64,000 bases of DNA from Halobacteriales archaeon QH_7_65_31 (GCA_003021785.1 PXQU01000003.1:1-64000), one strand, 5' to 3'; positions 9,897 to 19,646 are shown, counted from the first letter of the stretch. The notes: a model not told the origin generated them from the sequence alone. Translations and numbers: made by a program.

Positions 9897-10693
9897 TACA
9901 CGAACACCACCGTTCGGTCGCCGACGCGAGCCGTCTCGACGCCGTCTGCCCTGAGCGACCCGCCGTCTGTGTTGTACGCGTACGTCGTGAACGCTGTCGT
10001 CGTCCGTCCGGCGTCGTCGGTCGTCATGAACGCCGGCGACTCCTCGATTCCGCTGTCGACGCCCGCCTCTACGATCAGCGAGTCGACCGCGTTCGGCACT
10101 GCGGAGTCGATCTCGACCGTTCCCGACGGCGGCTCCGTCTCGACGGCGAACTCGCCGTGATACTCCAGCTCGGCGAGATACTCCGAGAGGCCGAGACTCG
10201 GGACGTAATGCGATTGCCCGGCATCGAGCATCCCGCGCAGCTCGGCGTACCGTTCCTGATCGCGCAGCGTCACGTCGATCCGGTAGGCCGGCTCGACGAG
10301 CACCTCGTAGTTGTGCTGCTGGCGAAGCGCGCTCGGGTCGGGGAGCTGCACCGAGGGCTTCCCTCGGCTGTTGAGCGATCTGAGATTCCCCTCCGCGGTC
10401 GAGAGCGAGTTCATCGGCATATTGACCGTCCGAAGCCGGCTGACCGGTTCGATAGCGATCGCCGACTCGTCCGGCCCGAACAGCTCGTAGTAGCCGTCTC
10501 GCTCGATACCCAACACCGCGGCGAGCAGTCCCGCGACCGTCGTCCGGGGCATGACGTGGTACGTCTGCTTGACGACGTTCCCCTCGACGCGACGGAAATG
10601 CCCCCACGGTCCGCGAACGGTCACCGAGAGACAGCGATCGGGAAACGCCTCGTCGTCCGTCCACTCGGTGAGCGGTTCCTGTCCCATCGTCAC
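9896..10693 (-). CDS. cas5: CRISPR-associated protein Cas5 (I-B)
   Basis: A 265-residue RAMP-fold Cascade subunit. The N-terminal region carries the haloarchaeal Cas5 signature CLSVTVRGPWGHFRR, followed by PRTTVAGLLAAVLG. Cas5 caps the crRNA 5' handle and contacts Cas8b. Two starts are possible: GTG at 10693, which overlaps the cas7 stop codon as GTGA, and ATG at 10687 two codons later. I list the longer one because of the coupling, but the ATG is equally plausible. Its stop overlaps the cas3 start by one base. Confidence 0.95.
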   Translation of the reverse strand: MTMGQEPLTEWTDDEAFPDRCLSVTVRGPWGHFRRVEGNVVKQTYHVMPRTTVAGLLAAVLGIERDGYYELFGPDESAIAIEPVSRLRTVNMPMNSLSTAEGNLRSLNSRGKPSVQLPDPSALRQQHNYEVLVEPAYRIDVTLRDQERYAELRGMLDAGQSHYVPSLGLSEYLAELEYHGEFAVETEPPSGTVEIDSAVPNAVDSLIVEAGVDSGIEESPAFMTTDDAGRTTTAFTTYAYNTDGGSLRADGVETARVGDRTVVFV

Positions 10694-11757
10694 TCGGCCG
10701 CCGCGAGCGTCTCCAGATGCTCGTCGTACACGTCGATCACGTCGACCGCGTCCGCACCGACGGCGTCACGGAGTGCGTCGTAGAGCAGGTCCGGGCCGCC
10801 GGGCTCCCCACCGCGTGTGAACTGGAGCACGTCGCTCGCGACGACGCGAACGCGAGCGATCTGCTCGCTCGCACCGGCCAACCGGTCGACGAGCCCGTCC
10901 ACCTCGATCGCGAGATCGCGGACGTTCCGAAGCTCCTCGTCCGGCTTCGACGCCGCCTCGTCGAGCCGGAGGTCCTTGTCGAGCCCGCCCAGATGGTAGC
11001 TCTCTTCGTCGTACTCGACGCGGAGATAGAGCCGCGGCTCCTGTCCGACCTTGCTCCGGGAGATAGTCTGATTCTTCAGCGCGCGCCAGCAGAGCGTGTC
11101 GAGTCGTCGCACGTCCTCGTCGGTGAGCTTCGTGTTCTCTGCGCCGTGTTCGTCCACCAGCCCGTGGAATCGAATCATCCCGTACTGGATGCGGTGGTCG
11201 TCGAGATCGAAGCCGCCCTGCTCTTTCCCCTCCTGTGTCGCGATGACGCTCGTCAGGCTATCGTACTCCTCGTTCTCGTTGACGGCGTGCATCGTCTTCC
11301 CGGGCGAGAACTGCACCGGGCCGGTGAAGTGGTCCGGCAGGTGGTCGTTGTACGTGTTGTCGACGGACATCGTCGCGCCGAAGTAACGAACGTCGGCACT
11401 CGTTTCGAGAAACGTGCCGAAGATCTCGTCCCGGAACTTGTCTGCTTCCTCGTCGTCGTCGAGATCGTAGTCGTCCGGATCGACGGCCTTCAGCCGGTCT
11501 TCGAGCAGCTGTGCCCGGGTGAACTGCTCACCCTCTTCTTGGACGTTGCGGATGTAGACGCCGTGGCCGTCGTCGTCGAGCTGATCGCGGAGATACCGCT
11601 TCAGCCGCACGTCGGTGACGATCGCCTGCTGTGTCTGTGGGTCGATTCGCGGGCGGTTCGAGCCGCTGAGCGGATTTCCGTTGGGGTTCGCATCGACTGC
11701 GTCGTACAGGAAGACGATCTCGGAGCGGTTCGTGACGGTGTCGGTAGTGTCTGTCAT
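10690..11757 (-). CDS. cas7: CRISPR-associated protein Cas7 (Csh2 type, I-B)
   Basis: A 355-residue RAMP-fold protein with the haloarchaeal Cas7/Csh2 beginning EIVFLYDAVDANPNGNPL and the DPQTQQAIVTDVRLKRYLRD stretch. Cas7 forms the Cascade backbone that wraps the spacer part of the crRNA and also stabilises Cas6-processed crRNA. The ATG at 11757 follows the cas8b stop codon by one base. Length and motif order match the family. Confidence 0.96.
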   Translation of the reverse strand: MTDTTDTVTNRSEIVFLYDAVDANPNGNPLSGSNRPRIDPQTQQAIVTDVRLKRYLRDQLDDDGHGVYIRNVQEEGEQFTRAQLLEDRLKAVDPDDYDLDDDEEADKFRDEIFGTFLETSADVRYFGATMSVDNTYNDHLPDHFTGPVQFSPGKTMHAVNENEEYDSLTSVIATQEGKEQGGFDLDDHRIQYGMIRFHGLVDEHGAENTKLTDEDVRRLDTLCWRALKNQTISRSKVGQEPRLYLRVEYDEESYHLGGLDKDLRLDEAASKPDEELRNVRDLAIEVDGLVDRLAGASEQIARVRVVASDVLQFTRGGEPGGPDLLYDALRDAVGADAVDVIDVYDEHLETLAAAE

Positions 11758-11758
11758 G

Positions 11759-13858
11759 TTAGGTTTCCTCGTCGGTTTCGTTGCTCGTCGCGCGGTCGTT
11801 CATCCCGTAGGTGACACCGAGCGCGTAGTAGAAGCGCAGGTCGTCGGTGTCGAGCACCCACTCGTCGGGTTCGGGGTTCAGGACGGTTCTGCGGAGCCGT
11901 TCGACGATATGATCGAACTTCGTCACCGTCCGGCTCTCCTCGCGGGTGTACGTCACCGTCTTCCCGATCGCCTCCTGTGTCACCTTCTTGATTCGTGTGC
12001 GCGTGATCGACTTCACCGGGAACTGATCGATGAGCGTGGTCGAACGCCCCAGATCGTACCCTTGGTAGTTCCCGACCGCGCCGACAAGCGCGCCCAGCAG
12101 GAACGCGCCCCGGCGCTGGTCCGTGGTGTCGTCGTCATCGCTCGGCGCGATAGCGGGCGTCTGTTCGATGAACGATTCGAGCTTCGACTCCCCGGGGTTA
12201 CCCCCGTCGGGCAGGATAGCTTCGACTGTTTCCATTGGTGGTGTCTCGTAGGTCGGTTCGCGGGTGATCGGCTCCTTCGTGTCGTCGGTCGTCGAGAGCA
12301 GGTCCAGCTCGTCGTCGGCCAGCGCACACAGCTGTGCGAACTGGCTCGCGACGCGGAACACCGGGAATCCGTCGCGGTCGTCGTCGTCCGCGTCGGCGGT
12401 AATCCGGTCGGTGTACTCGTCCAGCAGCTGCTCGACGGCGATCGATTCGCCGCTCAACACGGCGACGAGCGCATCGATGCGCGGGTCGTCTTCCGCCGCC
12501 TCGTCGTCGTCGTGCTCGGCGAACGTCTGGGTGAAGTACCAGCCCGTCGTCACCGAGTCAAGCTGGTCGTCGCTGCCGGCAAGCAGCGCCCAGTTCTCGT
12601 TCGTCGGCAGCGGAGCCGTCCACTTGTCGTCGGTGAACGGCTCCGTCTCGGCGACCGCGTTGTGCGCGAGCGCGAGCTGTCTCGGATAGAACAGCCGTCC
12701 GTTCAGCGTCTCGCCGACCACGTCGTACCGAGAGGTCTGGTGTGCGAGGACGGCGGAGACGTAGAACCGTAGCTCGGCGTCCTCGAACACGTCGTCGCCG
12801 CCGCGCTCCTTCGTGTACGCCGCTTCGACGGGGTTGAGTCCGTCGTCGTCGAGGGTGTCGTACAACAGCCGGTAGAGGTTCCGCGCGTCCTCCGGGGTGA
12901 TCGTCCCGAACGGGTACGGGAGATAGAACACCTTCGCCCCGAGGGCGTAGAAGGAACACGCGTCGGTGAACGCGTCGGCGTTCATCACCGTCACCGCGGA
13001 GTCCTCCGAGATCGGATGGCTTCGCCACGCCTGCTCGACATCAAGCCCGGGGAACTTCTCGCGCTGTTTGCCGAGGAAGTGGTTCTGTGGATCGTCGGCC
13101 GTCCCGACCGTGCGCGTCTGTGCCCCCGTGACGATATCGATGGCCTCACCGGAGGAGTCGTTCGCCTTGTTCTTGGTGACGAGCTTCGAGAGCTTCCGCT
13201 CGCGCATCGCAGACAGGAACACGTCCCGCTGGCCGGGCCACAGATACTCCTCGCCGTCGAGCGATACCTGTACCGTGAGCAGTGCCGTCGCAGACTCCCC
13301 GTCGAGTGCGTCGGTCAGTTCGGTCTCGATGCGGTCGAGACTTTCCTCATCCTCGCCGAGTGTTGCGAGGCTGTCGATGATCCAGCCGGAATCGTGATCG
13401 GCGGCGGCGTCCTGAACCACGTCGTCGACCGCCCACTTCGTCAGCCGCTCTTTCGCGTAGCGGGCCAGCTTCTCCGGATCGCTGTTCCGCCCCGCTTGGT
13501 GGGTGACACTGTGATCGATTCCCCGGGCGGCGGCGTACTTGCAGTGTGCGACCTCCGTCACGAGATCGTCGGTGTAACGCGTCACGTGAACGGGACCACG
13601 ATCATCGTCGGCCAGCTGCGGCTGCTCCGCCGACAGATCGACGCGGACTACGACGAGACTGTCGTCGGTATCGATCAGGTCGCCCGCGGCGTCGGGCGTC
13701 AGATACGGCGCGTACTCACCGCCACCGGTCGTGGCGAGCGTGTACAGCTTTCCGTACAGATACTGGATATCCCGCAGCGAGCCGACGGGAGAGTCGGGTA
13801 GCTCCGCGGCGAGCGCCTCGTCGGAATACTCCGTCCGGAACGCCTCAGGCGAAAGCAT
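11759..13858 (-). CDS. cas8b: CRISPR-associated large subunit Cas8b
   Basis: A 699-residue large subunit of the haloarchaeal I-B effector, responsible for PAM recognition and for recruiting Cas3. Identification rests on its place between cas6 and cas7, its length, and the C-terminal region RRGAFLLGALVGAVGNYQG typical of Cas8b/Csh1. I chose ATG 13858 (MLSPEAFRTEY) over the frame start at 13882. It gives a 14-bp overlap with the cas6 end, whereas the longer form adds a basic peptide that looks like cas6 in another frame. An in-frame ATG at 12235 would yield a separate 158-residue C-terminal product, a candidate Cas11-like small subunit. Confidence 0.93.
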   Translation of the reverse strand: MLSPEAFRTEYSDEALAAELPDSPVGSLRDIQYLYGKLYTLATTGGGEYAPYLTPDAAGDLIDTDDSLVVVRVDLSAEQPQLADDDRGPVHVTRYTDDLVTEVAHCKYAAARGIDHSVTHQAGRNSDPEKLARYAKERLTKWAVDDVVQDAAADHDSGWIIDSLATLGEDEESLDRIETELTDALDGESATALLTVQVSLDGEEYLWPGQRDVFLSAMRERKLSKLVTKNKANDSSGEAIDIVTGAQTRTVGTADDPQNHFLGKQREKFPGLDVEQAWRSHPISEDSAVTVMNADAFTDACSFYALGAKVFYLPYPFGTITPEDARNLYRLLYDTLDDDGLNPVEAAYTKERGGDDVFEDAELRFYVSAVLAHQTSRYDVVGETLNGRLFYPRQLALAHNAVAETEPFTDDKWTAPLPTNENWALLAGSDDQLDSVTTGWYFTQTFAEHDDDEAAEDDPRIDALVAVLSGESIAVEQLLDEYTDRITADADDDDRDGFPVFRVASQFAQLCALADDELDLLSTTDDTKEPITREPTYETPPMETVEAILPDGGNPGESKLESFIEQTPAIAPSDDDDTTDQRRGAFLLGALVGAVGNYQGYDLGRSTTLIDQFPVKSITRTRIKKVTQEAIGKTVTYTREESRTVTKFDHIVERLRRTVLNPEPDEWVLDTDDLRFYYALGVTYGMNDRATSNETDEET

Positions 13859-14657
13859 CCGCACCCTCCAGCTCCGTCTCACCGGGCCGTGTTCGCTCGA
13901 CGACGTTGACGAACCCGAAGCCGAGCCCGTTCCGACCGCCGAGCCCGGTGTCGAGCGCGAGGTTCAGATGCCGGCGGTGGGTGTCGTCGCGAACCCGGTA
14001 GCCGAACCGCCACTTCGAGACGACCAGCTCGATCTCGACGCCGGTCGTCACCGTCGTCGGCAGCGCGTACGTCTTGAGCAGCTCGTATCGGTCGAACAGC
14101 CGCTCGTCCACCTCGGTCGGACTCGGAACGTACGCCGGCGCGAACCGGTCGTGTTTCCGTGCGAGGCTCCCGTCGAGCGCGTCTCGAACCGGCTCCAGCC
14201 CGTGCTCGGGTTGCCAGTACGTCGGCGTTCCGGACTCGCCGTCGATACCGTACGCCTCGCGCCGTTCGTCGTAGAACCGAACGACGACGCCCGTCGCCGT
14301 CTCGATGACCCCTCGCGTTCCGGGCTCACCGACGTCCGGCTCGACCTGCGTGAGATCGGTGACCGTGAACGGCATGTCGCCGACGTTGAACTCCGGATTC
14401 GCCTTGAGCGACGTCGCTATCGCCGCCAGTAACCCCTCGCGAGGTGAGGCGAGGAGCAGCGACCGCTCGTCCCCCTCGGTGATCTCTCCCCACGGAAAGA
14501 TATTCGAGAAGCAGAGTCCAGTCGGCTCCGCCCCGTCGTGTTCGGACTCGTACTCCGTCCCGTCCAGTGCCCGCCACAGCCGGCCACGCAGTTTGTGATG
14601 GTAGCTCGTCCGGTACGCGACGTCGGCATCGGCCTCTAACTTGACTAACAGCCGCAT
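13845..14657 (-). CDS. cas6: CRISPR pre-crRNA endoribonuclease Cas6
   Basis: A 270-residue Cas6. The C-terminal glycine-rich signature LDTGLGGRNGLGFGFVNVV is clear, and a candidate catalytic His occurs in the early YRTSYHHKLRG. Cas6 cuts within each repeat, leaving the 8-nt 5' handle on mature crRNAs. It is the first gene of the eight-gene operon, so the operon promoter should lie directly upstream. The end overlaps cas8b by 14 bp in another frame. Confidence 0.95.
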   Translation of the reverse strand: MRLLVKLEADADVAYRTSYHHKLRGRLWRALDGTEYESEHDGAEPTGLCFSNIFPWGEITEGDERSLLLASPREGLLAAIATSLKANPEFNVGDMPFTVTDLTQVEPDVGEPGTRGVIETATGVVVRFYDERREAYGIDGESGTPTYWQPEHGLEPVRDALDGSLARKHDRFAPAYVPSPTEVDERLFDRYELLKTYALPTTVTTGVEIELVVSKWRFGYRVRDDTHRRHLNLALDTGLGGRNGLGFGFVNVVERTRPGETELEGADAFA

Positions 14658-14760
14658 CCGTTCTGCCCGTCACCCCGATAGTAGTACATTAGCTGACACA
14701 CGGAACGGTTCGGTCAGACTGTAGTTAGTTCTTTCCCCGCGAGCGCCGAAAATATGCGCC
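14658..14760 (-). promoter_or_regulatory. Intergenic region expected to hold the cas operon promoter
   Basis: This 103-bp gap separates the siroheme decarboxylase gene from cas6, both on the minus strand. It is AT-richer than its flanks, with a GTACTACTATCG stretch just upstream of cas6 and an ATTTTCG run just after the upstream stop codon. It must contain the end of the upstream transcript and, since the cas genes are tightly coupled, the likely operon promoter. I could not pick a single convincing TATA box. Confidence 0.4.
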
Positions 14761-15795
14761 TCACTCACCGACCAGCGTCTCGTACTGCGCGCCGGTCTGC
14801 TTGAGCGTCGCCGTCGAGTAGAGCCGTTCGTGCGGGACGGGGAGATACTCGCTCGCCAGCTCGTCGATGACCTCGTCCACGGCGGCGGAATCACGCCCGT
14901 GGACCATCGTGAAGATGTTGTAGGGCCAGTCCTGCTCGGGGCGGCGCGGTCGGTGGTAACAGAGCGTGACGTACGGGAGCCGTCCGACGCGCTCGCCGTA
15001 CTCGTCGAGCTGCTCGTCGGGAACGTCCCAGACGACCATGCAGTTAGAGTCGAACCCGGTGACGACGTGGTTGACGATACAGCCGATACGCTTGATACAG
15101 CCGTTCTCGCGCAGTCGTTCGATACCGGCGAGGACGGCCTCGACGCCGGCTCCGATCTCGGCGGCGACGTCGGCGTACGGCGTCTCAGTCAGCGGGAAGC
15201 CGTCCTGAATCGCGAGCAGGAGCCGGCGGTCGAGCGACGACAGATTGCTGACGGCCTGCTCGGAGATGCGGGTCGCGCTCACCGACGTCTCGGGGAGCGA
15301 CTCGCGCGCGAACCGATCTCCGTTGACGACGGGAAACTCCAGATCGATGTAGTAGTCCGTCAGCATCGGGAGGTTCAACACGGTACAGCCGGTCTGTTCC
15401 TCGATATCTGTGAGAATCTCGTCGCGAGTCGCGCGGTCGCTCGCGGTGACGACGAACCACATGTTCCACTCGTGATCGCGGCGGTAGTTGTGGTTCACCT
15501 GCCGGTAGCCGTTGAGCGTCTCGGCGATCTCGTCGAACCGGTCGGCGGGGGCCTTGACGGCCGCGAGCGTCGACGAGCCGATGACGGGTGGGTTCAACAC
15601 CGCGCCGAAGCGGCGGAAGATACCCTGCTCGCGGAGCCGTCGCACGCGGTCGAGCGCATCGTGCTCCTCGACACCGATTTCGGCGGCGAGCACGCGAAAC
15701 GGGCGCTCAGTGACGGGAAAGCCGCTCTGGTACTCGTCGATGAGGGCGGCGTCGGTGTCGTCGAGACCGACACGCCAGTCTGCCTGCTGGCTCAT
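14761..15795 (-). CDS. ahbAB: Siroheme decarboxylase, fused AhbA-AhbB
   Basis: A 344-residue protein built of two Lrp/AsnC-like halves (about 15-165 and 185-340), each with a winged helix followed by a ligand-binding domain. The first half has RRFGAVLNPP and NHNYRRDHEWNMWFV; the second has KRIGCIVNHVV and CYHRPRRPEQDWPYNIF. These paired signatures mark the AhbA/AhbB siroheme decarboxylase, which converts siroheme to 12,18-didecarboxysiroheme in the alternative haem pathway. The two subunits, separate genes in many organisms, are one chain here. I chose ATG 15795 over the GTG two codons earlier. Confidence 0.85.
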   Translation of the reverse strand: MSQQADWRVGLDDTDAALIDEYQSGFPVTERPFRVLAAEIGVEEHDALDRVRRLREQGIFRRFGAVLNPPVIGSSTLAAVKAPADRFDEIAETLNGYRQVNHNYRRDHEWNMWFVVTASDRATRDEILTDIEEQTGCTVLNLPMLTDYYIDLEFPVVNGDRFARESLPETSVSATRISEQAVSNLSSLDRRLLLAIQDGFPLTETPYADVAAEIGAGVEAVLAGIERLRENGCIKRIGCIVNHVVTGFDSNCMVVWDVPDEQLDEYGERVGRLPYVTLCYHRPRRPEQDWPYNIFTMVHGRDSAAVDEVIDELASEYLPVPHERLYSTATLKQTGAQYETLVGE

Positions 15796-15837
15796 TACCA
15801 CCGGTACGCGTGGCAGCTATACCCCGTTTTCGGTTCT

Positions 15838-16305
15838 CTACGCCCGAGCGACGGCCTCGACCAGCTCCTCGTACTCCGGCTCGACCGTTGGGTCGTCGGT
15901 CGTCCACGCGTAGCTGACCGTTCCGTCGCCGTCGAGCACGTAGACGGCGCGGTTCGCGACGCCGAACAGCCCCAGCTCCTCGATGTCGATGCGGAGGTCG
16001 TACGCCTCGATCGCCTCGCGGCTCGTGTCCGAGAGCAGATCGAAGGAGAGATCATACTCGTCGCGGAAGGCGTTCAGCGCGAACGCGGAGTCGGCGCTCA
16101 GCCCGAGGACGCGCGCGTCGCCGAACTCGTCGGCGTGTGCTTCGAGCGCGACCATCTCGTTGGAACACGGCGGAGTGAACGCGCCGGGGAAGAAGGCCAA
16201 CACGATCGGGTCGCCACCGAGTGCGTCCGCCAGTTCGAACGCCTCGACCTCGCCGTTTGCGATCGTCGCCTCGAATCGCGGTGCGTCGTCGCCAGTCGTA
16301 ACCAT
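15838..16305 (-). CDS. Peroxiredoxin (AhpC/TSA family)
   Basis: A 155-residue thioredoxin-fold peroxiredoxin. The peroxidatic cysteine is residue 47 in PGAFTPPCSNEM, a variant of the Pxxx(T/S)xxC motif. No obvious resolving cysteine is present, which suggests a 1-Cys or BCP-like enzyme. It would reduce hydrogen peroxide and organic peroxides in the cytoplasm. I chose ATG 16305 (MVTTGDDAPRF) rather than the frame start at 16332, because the shorter form matches the family N-terminus. Confidence 0.88.
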   Translation of the reverse strand: MVTTGDDAPRFEATIANGEVEAFELADALGGDPIVLAFFPGAFTPPCSNEMVALEAHADEFGDARVLGLSADSAFALNAFRDEYDLSFDLLSDTSREAIEAYDLRIDIEELGLFGVANRAVYVLDGDGTVSYAWTTDDPTVEPEYEELVEAVARA

Positions 16306-16521
16306 ACTCGGTACGACGATCGAGAGACGCATAAACTCGTGACAGACGGGCGGTGTTGCGTGTTCTCGCCCGTGTTACCGTGGCCCGTCACGGATCGGTT
16401 AGTAACCGCGCGGTAGCTCCGTCAGCGCCGTGCCCCCTGTCCGAACCGAGTCCCCGTCCGAACACTGCTTGCTCGACGCCGGAGCCGACGGGTTTTCGTC
16501 GCCTGCGACCTCATATCGCGT

Positions 16522-17583
16522 ATGGCAACGACGAACGCGACGGACGAGACGTGGCCGCTCACCAGACTGATGACGGAGGTCGTCGGCTCCGGTCACAAAT
16601 CCGCGGACGACATGACACGCACACAGGCGAGCGAGGCGTTCCGCCGCATCCTCGACGGCGAGCCGGACCAGACGACACTGGGCGCGTTCTGGCTCGCCAA
16701 CCGCTGGAAGCGAAACACGCCCGAGGAGCTGGGGGCCTTCGTCGATCAGATGGCAGTCGATACCGAGACCGCCGCGCCCGACTGTGACCCCGTGGACTGC
16801 GGCGCGAACTACGACGGCAAGGGCCGTACCGCCATCCTCGGCGTCGCCGCCGGACTCGTCGCCGCCGCCGCCGGGACGCCCGTCGTCGTCCACTCCGGCG
16901 ACCGGGTCCCGACACAGAAACAGGACGCCTACAAACACGTGCTCGACGAGCTCGGCGTCGAGACCGATCTCGCCCCCGACGACTCCGCGGCGATGACCGA
17001 CGAGGTCGGGTTCGGCTTCTACTACCAGCCGAACTTCCTCCCGGCGATCGACCGGCTCTCGGATCGCCGTGCTGCGATGGGCGTGCGCACCTTCGTCAAC
17101 ACCATCGAAACGCTGGCGAACCCCGCCGAGGCGTCGACGCATCTCGGCTCCTTCTACCATCTGCCGTACGCGGTTCGCATCATCGAGACGTTCCAAGAGG
17201 CCCGCTCCGCGGACGTGGAGCGCGTCCTGATGTTTCAGGGGATGGAGGGGTACGACGACATTCGACCGGGGTCCACGACGGTCGCGGAGTGGTCTGGCGG
17301 CGACGTGACGGACTTCACCGTCGAGACGCCCGACTACGGGATGGACTTCGAGACGGAGGCGCTCGGGGTCGAGGACGTAGCCGGTGACTCCGCGACCGTC
17401 ACGGAGACCGTCCTCTCCGGTGAGCGCGACGGGGCCTTCGCCGACGCCGTCGCTCTCAACGCCGCGCTCCGTATCTACGCGGGCGGGGACTGCGACTCGA
17501 TCGACGACGGGCTCGCACGGGCCCGTGAGACGATCGACTCCGGCGCTGCTGCCGATCGACTCGCCGCCCTGCGTGAGTTCTGA
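16522..17583 (+). CDS. TrpD2-like protein (anthranilate phosphoribosyltransferase family)
   Basis: A 353-residue protein of the nucleoside phosphorylase/TrpD fold. The N-terminal helical domain (about 10-80) and the central region AAGLVAAAAGTPVVVHSGDR resemble TrpD. The PRPP-binding loop is not canonical, however: instead of the GTGGD...NIST pattern it reads CGANYDGKGRTAIL, as in the TrpD2/YbiB-like branch. It is therefore probably not the tryptophan enzyme, and no trp genes are adjacent. Its substrate is unknown. ATG 16522 is the first good start. Confidence 0.75.
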   Translation: MATTNATDETWPLTRLMTEVVGSGHKSADDMTRTQASEAFRRILDGEPDQTTLGAFWLANRWKRNTPEELGAFVDQMAVDTETAAPDCDPVDCGANYDGKGRTAILGVAAGLVAAAAGTPVVVHSGDRVPTQKQDAYKHVLDELGVETDLAPDDSAAMTDEVGFGFYYQPNFLPAIDRLSDRRAAMGVRTFVNTIETLANPAEASTHLGSFYHLPYAVRIIETFQEARSADVERVLMFQGMEGYDDIRPGSTTVAEWSGGDVTDFTVETPDYGMDFETEALGVEDVAGDSATVTETVLSGERDGAFADAVALNAALRIYAGGDCDSIDDGLARARETIDSGAAADRLAALREF

Positions 17584-17660
17584 TCGCTCCGGCAGACATT
17601 GCCGTTTCGTCGGGGACACACGCCGGCGGATTAATGCCGCGGGCAGCCGCAGACTGACTC

Positions 17661-19646
17661 ATGCCCGATGATGACATGACGGACGTACAGCTCGAATCCC
17701 GGCTCCGCGAACAGGAGTACTTCTCTCCGCCACCGGAGTTCGTCGGTCAGGCGAACGCGACCGATCGCGACATCTACGACGAGGTCGGCGAGTTTCCCGA
17801 GGGGTTCGACCGCTACGCCGAGCTGCTCGACTGGGACGAGCGCTGGGACCGGACGTTCGACGGCTCGAACCCGCCCTTCTTCGAGTGGTTCGTCGGCGGG
17901 AAGCTGAACGCCTCGCACAACTGCATCGACCGACATCTCGACGAGCGAAAGAACCAGACGGCGATCTGCTGGGAAGGCTCTGACGGTACACAGGAGAACA
18001 TCACCTACCGGGACCTCTACCGGCGGGTGAACGAGACGGCTGCCGCCCTCCGTGCCCGAGGGGTCGAGGAGGACGACGTGGTGACGATCCACCTGCCGAT
18101 GGTTCCGGCCCTGCCGATTACGATGCTCGCGTGTGCCCGGCTCGGTGCGCCCCACTCGGTCGTCTTCGCGGGATTTTCCGCACAGGCGCTCGCCGAACGA
18201 ACCGATTCGGCCGACTCGGATTACATCGTCACTATCGACGGCTACTACCGCCGCGGTGCGTTCCTGAGCCACATCGAGAAGACCGACGAAGCGCTCGATC
18301 TGGCCGACCGCGAGCCGGACGTGCTGACGTGGCTCCGACACGACGAGCCACAAGCTGACATTTCGGACGACTACATCCGGATGGGCGACCTGCTCGACGA
18401 GCACGCGGGCGAGCGCGTCGATCCCGTCTCCCGTGACGCGGAGGACCCGCTGTTCCTGATGTACACCTCGGGAACGACGGGGAAGCCGAAGGGGTGTCAA
18501 CACCGCACCGGCGGCTATCTCGCGTACGTCGCCGCCACGTCGAAGCACGTCCTCGATATCAAGCCCGGCGACACCTACTGGTGTGCGGCCGATATCGGCT
18601 GGATCACCGGTCACTCGTACATCGTCTACGGCCCGCTCGCGCTCGGAACGACCAGCGTCATGTACGAAGACACGCCCGATCACCCGCACAAGGGGCGCAT
18701 CTGGGAGATTGCCGAGAAGTACGACGTGGATATCTTCCACACGTCACCGACCGCCGTCCGGATGTTCATGAAGTGGGGTGAGGAGTACCCCGAGCGGTAC
18801 GACTTCGACTTCCGACACATGACGACCGTCGGCGAGCCGATCCAGCCGGAGGCGTGGCTCTGGTACTACAAACATATCGGCGGTGAGGACGCCGTCATCG
18901 TGGACACGTGGTGGCAGACGGAGACGGGCGGCCATCTGCTCACGAACCTCCCCGCCCTCGACGACATGAAGCCCGGCTCTGCCGGCCGTGCGGCCCCGGG
19001 TATCGAGCCGGCGCTGCTCGACGACAGCGGCGAGAACGTGCCCGAGGCGGCGGGACAGGCGGGAAATCTCGTCATCGAGCGGCCGTGGCCGTCGATGCTC
19101 CAGACGGTGTACGGCGACGATGAGCGGTTCATCGACACCTACTGGGCCGACTACTCCGACACCGACTCCGACGACTGGCGCGACTGGACCTACAAGGCCG
19201 GCGACGGCGCGGTACAGTCACAGGACGGCTACTGGCGCGTGCTCGGGCGGCTCGACGACGTGATGAACGTTGCCGGCCACCGGCTCGGCACGATGGAGCT
19301 GGAGAGCGCCGCCGCCGAGGTAGAGCAGGTGGCCGAGGCCGCCGTCGCCCCCCGCGAGGACGCACAGAAGGGCGAGGTCCCCGACGTGTACGCGGTGGTT
19401 CGCGAGGGCGTCGAGGAGAGCGACGCCGTCCGCGCGGAGATCGTGAGCGCGGTCGAAGCGGAGATCGGGAAGTTCGCCCGCCCGGCGAACGTCGTCTTCG
19501 TCGACGATCTGCCGAAGACGCGGTCGGGGAAGATTATGCGACGCATTCTGGAGAACATCTCCAACGGGGAGGATCTGGGGAACACGACGACGCTTCGCGA
19601 TCCGTCGGTTCCCGAGCAGATTCGCGAGCAGACGGTCGGGGAGTAG
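17661..19646 (+). CDS. acs: Acetyl-CoA synthetase (AMP-forming)
   Basis: A 661-residue enzyme of the ANL superfamily that makes acetyl-CoA from acetate, ATP and CoA. Key motifs are visible: [11 protein letters not shown] from residue 268, the acetate/CoA-site region [31 protein letters not shown], and the C-terminal SGKIMRR with the catalytic, usually acetylatable, lysine at residue 624. Length matches Acs. It stands alone on the plus strand. Confidence 0.95.
   Translation: MPDDDMTDVQLESRLREQEYFSPPPEFVGQANATDRDIYDEVGEFPEGFDRYAELLDWDERWDRTFDGSNPPFFEWFVGGKLNASHNCIDRHLDERKNQTAICWEGSDGTQENITYRDLYRRVNETAAALRARGVEEDDVVTIHLPMVPALPITMLACARLGAPHSVVFAGFSAQALAERTDSADSDYIVTIDGYYRRGAFLSHIEKTDEALDLADREPDVLTWLRHDEPQADISDDYIRMGDLLDEHAGERVDPVSRDAEDPLFLMYTSGTTGKPKGCQHRTGGYLAYVAATSKHVLDIKPGDTYWCAADIGWITGHSYIVYGPLALGTTSVMYEDTPDHPHKGRIWEIAEKYDVDIFHTSPTAVRMFMKWGEEYPERYDFDFRHMTTVGEPIQPEAWLWYYKHIGGEDAVIVDTWWQTETGGHLLTNLPALDDMKPGSAGRAAPGIEPALLDDSGENVPEAAGQAGNLVIERPWPSMLQTVYGDDERFIDTYWADYSDTDSDDWRDWTYKAGDGAVQSQDGYWRVLGRLDDVMNVAGHRLGTMELESAAAEVEQVAEAAVAPREDAQKGEVPDVYAVVREGVEESDAVRAEIVSAVEAEIGKFARPANVVFVDDLPKTRSGKIMRRILENISNGEDLGNTTTLRDPSVPEQIREQTVGE

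Noticed and set aside
9897-10664. N-terminal extension of the Cas3 frame up to 10664
   Set aside because: It lies opposite nothing on its own strand but cas5 in another frame, lacks Cas3 character, and is Arg-rich shadow sequence. The GTG at 9896 overlaps the cas5 stop and starts the true HD domain.
16396-16408. CGGTT-AGT-AACCG inverted repeat upstream of the TrpD2-like gene
   Set aside because: Its arms are only 5 bp, it lies about 115 bp from the gene, and nothing else supports a regulatory role.
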